From: an uncultured Chloroflexota bacterium
Lineage (GTDB): Bacteria; Chloroflexota; Limnocylindria; Limnocylindrales; Limnocylindraceae
Assembly (NCBI GenBank): GCA_903847005.1
Contig: CAINCM010000035.1
Span: 1 to 6,392 of the forward strand
DNA length: 6,392 bases
Reading direction: 5' to 3'
The position numbers and the translations under genes were made by a program. Below the pieces are notes generated by a model. It saw only the letters and a program-made list of their open reading frames with translations, was not told where the DNA came from and ran no database searches. Position 1 is the first letter of the stretch. Every line of letters starts with the position of its first letter. Positions 6,330 to 6,392 of this stretch are shown here, one piece after another.

Positions 6330-6342
6330 GCGGTGACACCGC
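6330..6342. repeat. Perfect palindrome, 6-bp arms around one base
   Basis: GCGGTG and CACCGC flank a central A. It lies 38-50 bases before the possible start codons at 6377 and 6380, where an operator for a downstream gene could sit. No known operator is recognised. Confidence 0.45.
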
Positions 6343-6392
6343 CGACCGAGCAATCGGCCAGGCGGAACGGACTGCGGTGATGACGGGATCGA

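Larger units (their letters stand above)
6165..6392. other. Gene-free right end, possible replication-origin or dnaA upstream region
   Basis: No convincing gene or RNA gene is visible. The stretch holds DnaA-like boxes at 6200-6274, a segment at about 6241-6281 that is AT-richer than its surroundings, and two short perfect palindromes. A GTG at 6377 and an ATG at 6380 near the window edge leave too few codons to identify. No T-tract hairpin follows moaA, so no intrinsic terminator is supported. The replication interpretation is inference from the boxes alone. Confidence 0.35.

Noticed and set aside
6303..6335. Tiny plus-strand frame beginning at the ATG at 6305
   Set aside because: Only about ten residues, no ribosome binding site, and no recognisable product.
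1..6392. CRISPR array, insertion sequence, tRNA, rRNA or attachment site
   Set aside because: No regularly spaced direct repeats, transposase motifs, terminal inverted repeats or RNA gene signatures were seen.

Overview
The window is GC-rich bacterial DNA, dense in protein-coding genes. It carries five recognisable genes in two divergent blocks, plus a gene-free stretch at the right end. Sequence alone does not settle the taxon. The very high third-position GC, the Acs subtype (TSGTTAKPKG loop, HRIST motif), a TTGTCCACA-type DnaA box and an apparent leaderless start would suit an actinobacterium, a chloroflexote or a similar high-GC lineage; this is inference.

Left block (minus strand, 1-1952): crtI (phytoene desaturase) is followed by crtB (phytoene synthase), which overlaps its end and is cut off by the window edge. 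This is the core of a C40 carotenoid pathway: CrtB joins two geranylgeranyl diphosphates into phytoene, and CrtI desaturates it.

Divergent control region (1953-2119): candidate promoters point both ways, with -35 hexamers one base apart on a small palindrome. The iclR leader also holds a perfect 8-bp hairpin.

Right block (plus strand, 2120-6164): an IclR-family regulator with unusual tails at both ends; acs (acetyl-CoA synthetase) 13 bases downstream, probably in the same transcript; then moaA (GTP 3',8-cyclase of molybdenum cofactor synthesis), which appears to have its own -10 element just before its ATG. The Acs is complete and keeps the acetate pocket and catalytic lysine, but a normally invariant ATP-ribose-binding Asp is Val. 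IclR next to acs suggests control of acetate activation; whether it also controls the divergent carotenoid genes is open.

Right end (6165-6392): no convincing gene. It holds one exact TTGTCCACA box, one 8/9 inverted box and a weaker 7/9 inverted one at exact 33-bp steps, plus two short perfect palindromes. This could be part of an oriC or dnaA upstream region. No wholly new biological system was recognised; the best leads are the Acs substitution, the phased DnaA-like boxes and the leaderless moaA start.
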